From Candidatus Petromonas tenebris (GTDB taxonomy: Bacteria; Bacillota; Clostridia; Peptostreptococcales; Caminicellaceae): a DNA stretch of 64,000 bases. Shown piece after piece: positions 63,515-64,000 of this stretch (the stretch's first letter is position 1; each line of letters starts with the position of its first letter). The notes beneath the pieces were generated by a model that had not been told where the DNA came from, did not search any database, and saw only the letters and a program-made list of their open reading frames with translations. The position numbers and the translations under genes are program-made. Location: contig JACCKY010000002.1 of assembly GCA_014236755.1 (NCBI GenBank), positions 1 through 64,000 of the forward strand, given 5' to 3'.

Positions 63515-64000
63515 TTGAAGTCAATTTTCAAGATGTTTTTAATAGTAATTGTACTAAGCGTTATCATCATAACAGTTTTTGATGATGGACAGGAGATAGA
63601 ATATCTCAATGAAGACAGGCCAATACCTCCGGTTCCTAATAAGCTCAAAACAACAATAAGACTGTATTTTGCAGATAAAAACAAGCTTATTGGTGAAGAC
63701 AGGACTATAGTGACTAATGATATGAAGTTTGAAAAAGCTATAGTTGAAGAATTAATAAAGGGCCCTAGAAATAAGCTTTTGAAATCTACGATTCCTAAGG
63801 AAACAAAACTAATATCTATTGAAACAATAGATAACGTTTGCTATGTGAACTTTTCTAGACATTTCATAGAAACTGACACATGGGAAAAGGTAGAAGAACC
63901 TTTAATAATATGGTCTTTAGTAAATTCATTGACCGAATTACACTATATACAAAAAGTGCAGATTTTGATAGAAGGAGAAAAAATTGATTTAGCAAAGAAA
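63515..64000 (+). CDS. GerMN-domain protein, cut by the window end
   Basis: TTG 63515 after AGGGAGGT; open to 64000, so incomplete (162 residues visible). N-terminal hydrophobic segment (FKMFLIVIVLSVIIITVF) without a lipobox cysteine, then a GerMN-like domain (TIRLYFADKNKLIGEDRTI, AIVEELIKGP, IWSLVNSLTEL). GerM relatives are exported proteins of sporulation, germination or envelope sensing. As third gene of the two-component operon it may assist the kinase. Confidence 0.8.
   Translation, partial: MKSIFKMFLIVIVLSVIIITVFDDGQEIEYLNEDRPIPPVPNKLKTTIRLYFADKNKLIGEDRTIVTNDMKFEKAIVEELIKGPRNKLLKSTIPKETKLISIETIDNVCYVNFSRHFIETDTWEKVEEPLIIWSLVNSLTELHYIQKVQILIEGEKIDLAKK

Overview
The window reads as the chromosome of a low-GC, anaerobic, spore-forming Firmicute of the Clostridia/Tissierellia type. 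Pointers are strong AGGAGG ribosome sites with many TTG/GTG starts, a complete Rnf complex, T-box and L21 leaders, minCDE/mreBCD clusters, a GerMN gene and a selenocysteine pathway whose own selD carries an in-frame UGA. The exact genus cannot be fixed from sequence alone.

Positions 1-8027 are an accessory island. Its right end is a conventional integration module (XRE repressor with two identical 26-bp operators, small gene, structured RNA, excisionase, tyrosine integrase) abutting the 3' end of a tRNA-Leu(CAA) gene. The left part carries a second tyrosine recombinase broken by one amber codon and a four-gene cargo (1682-4473) led by a PD-(D/E)XK nuclease-like protein. I cannot match this cargo to a named defence system, and it is the best candidate for an undescribed system. 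The other attachment copy is not in the window.

From 8.1 kb on the content is core: a frameshifted DUF457 membrane protein; an ECF sigma factor with a fused zf-HC2/DUF4349 anti-sigma and a SIMPL protein; polA-coaE-lytic transglycosylase; a nicotinate phosphoribosyltransferase; tRNA-Leu(GAG); and a probable 6S RNA followed by an SLH-domain remnant. Positions 18.5-23.2 kb hold a SPOR protein and a six-gene cassette (two DRTGG-like proteins, two HATPase proteins, an HsfB-like [FeFe]-hydrogenase relative and a PHP protein) that looks like a redox-signalling unit. It lies directly upstream of rnfCDGEAB (23.4-28.4 kb).

Positions 28.7-38.7 kb are the envelope and division locus: DUF4321, maf, radC, mreBCD, a PBP2 with large insertions, minCDE and rodA. 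Then come a degenerate M23 protein (SpoIVFA-like), the radical SAM/DUF2344/RNase G trio, the L21-Prp-L27-Obg-YhbY block, nadD-yqeK-rsfS, T-box-leuS, a YheO-like regulator with ridA, dacF (reverse strand) and comEA. Positions 55.0-61.2 kb contain selD (Sec), alsT on the opposite strand, then selA and selB; selC is not seen here. The window ends with a two-component system followed by a GerMN lipoprotein or anchor gene cut by the window edge.

Noncoding structure of note: two copies (9348-9531 and 43942-44129) of a roughly 185-bp long-inverted-repeat element with a conserved core, and convergent genes that share perfect palindromic terminators.
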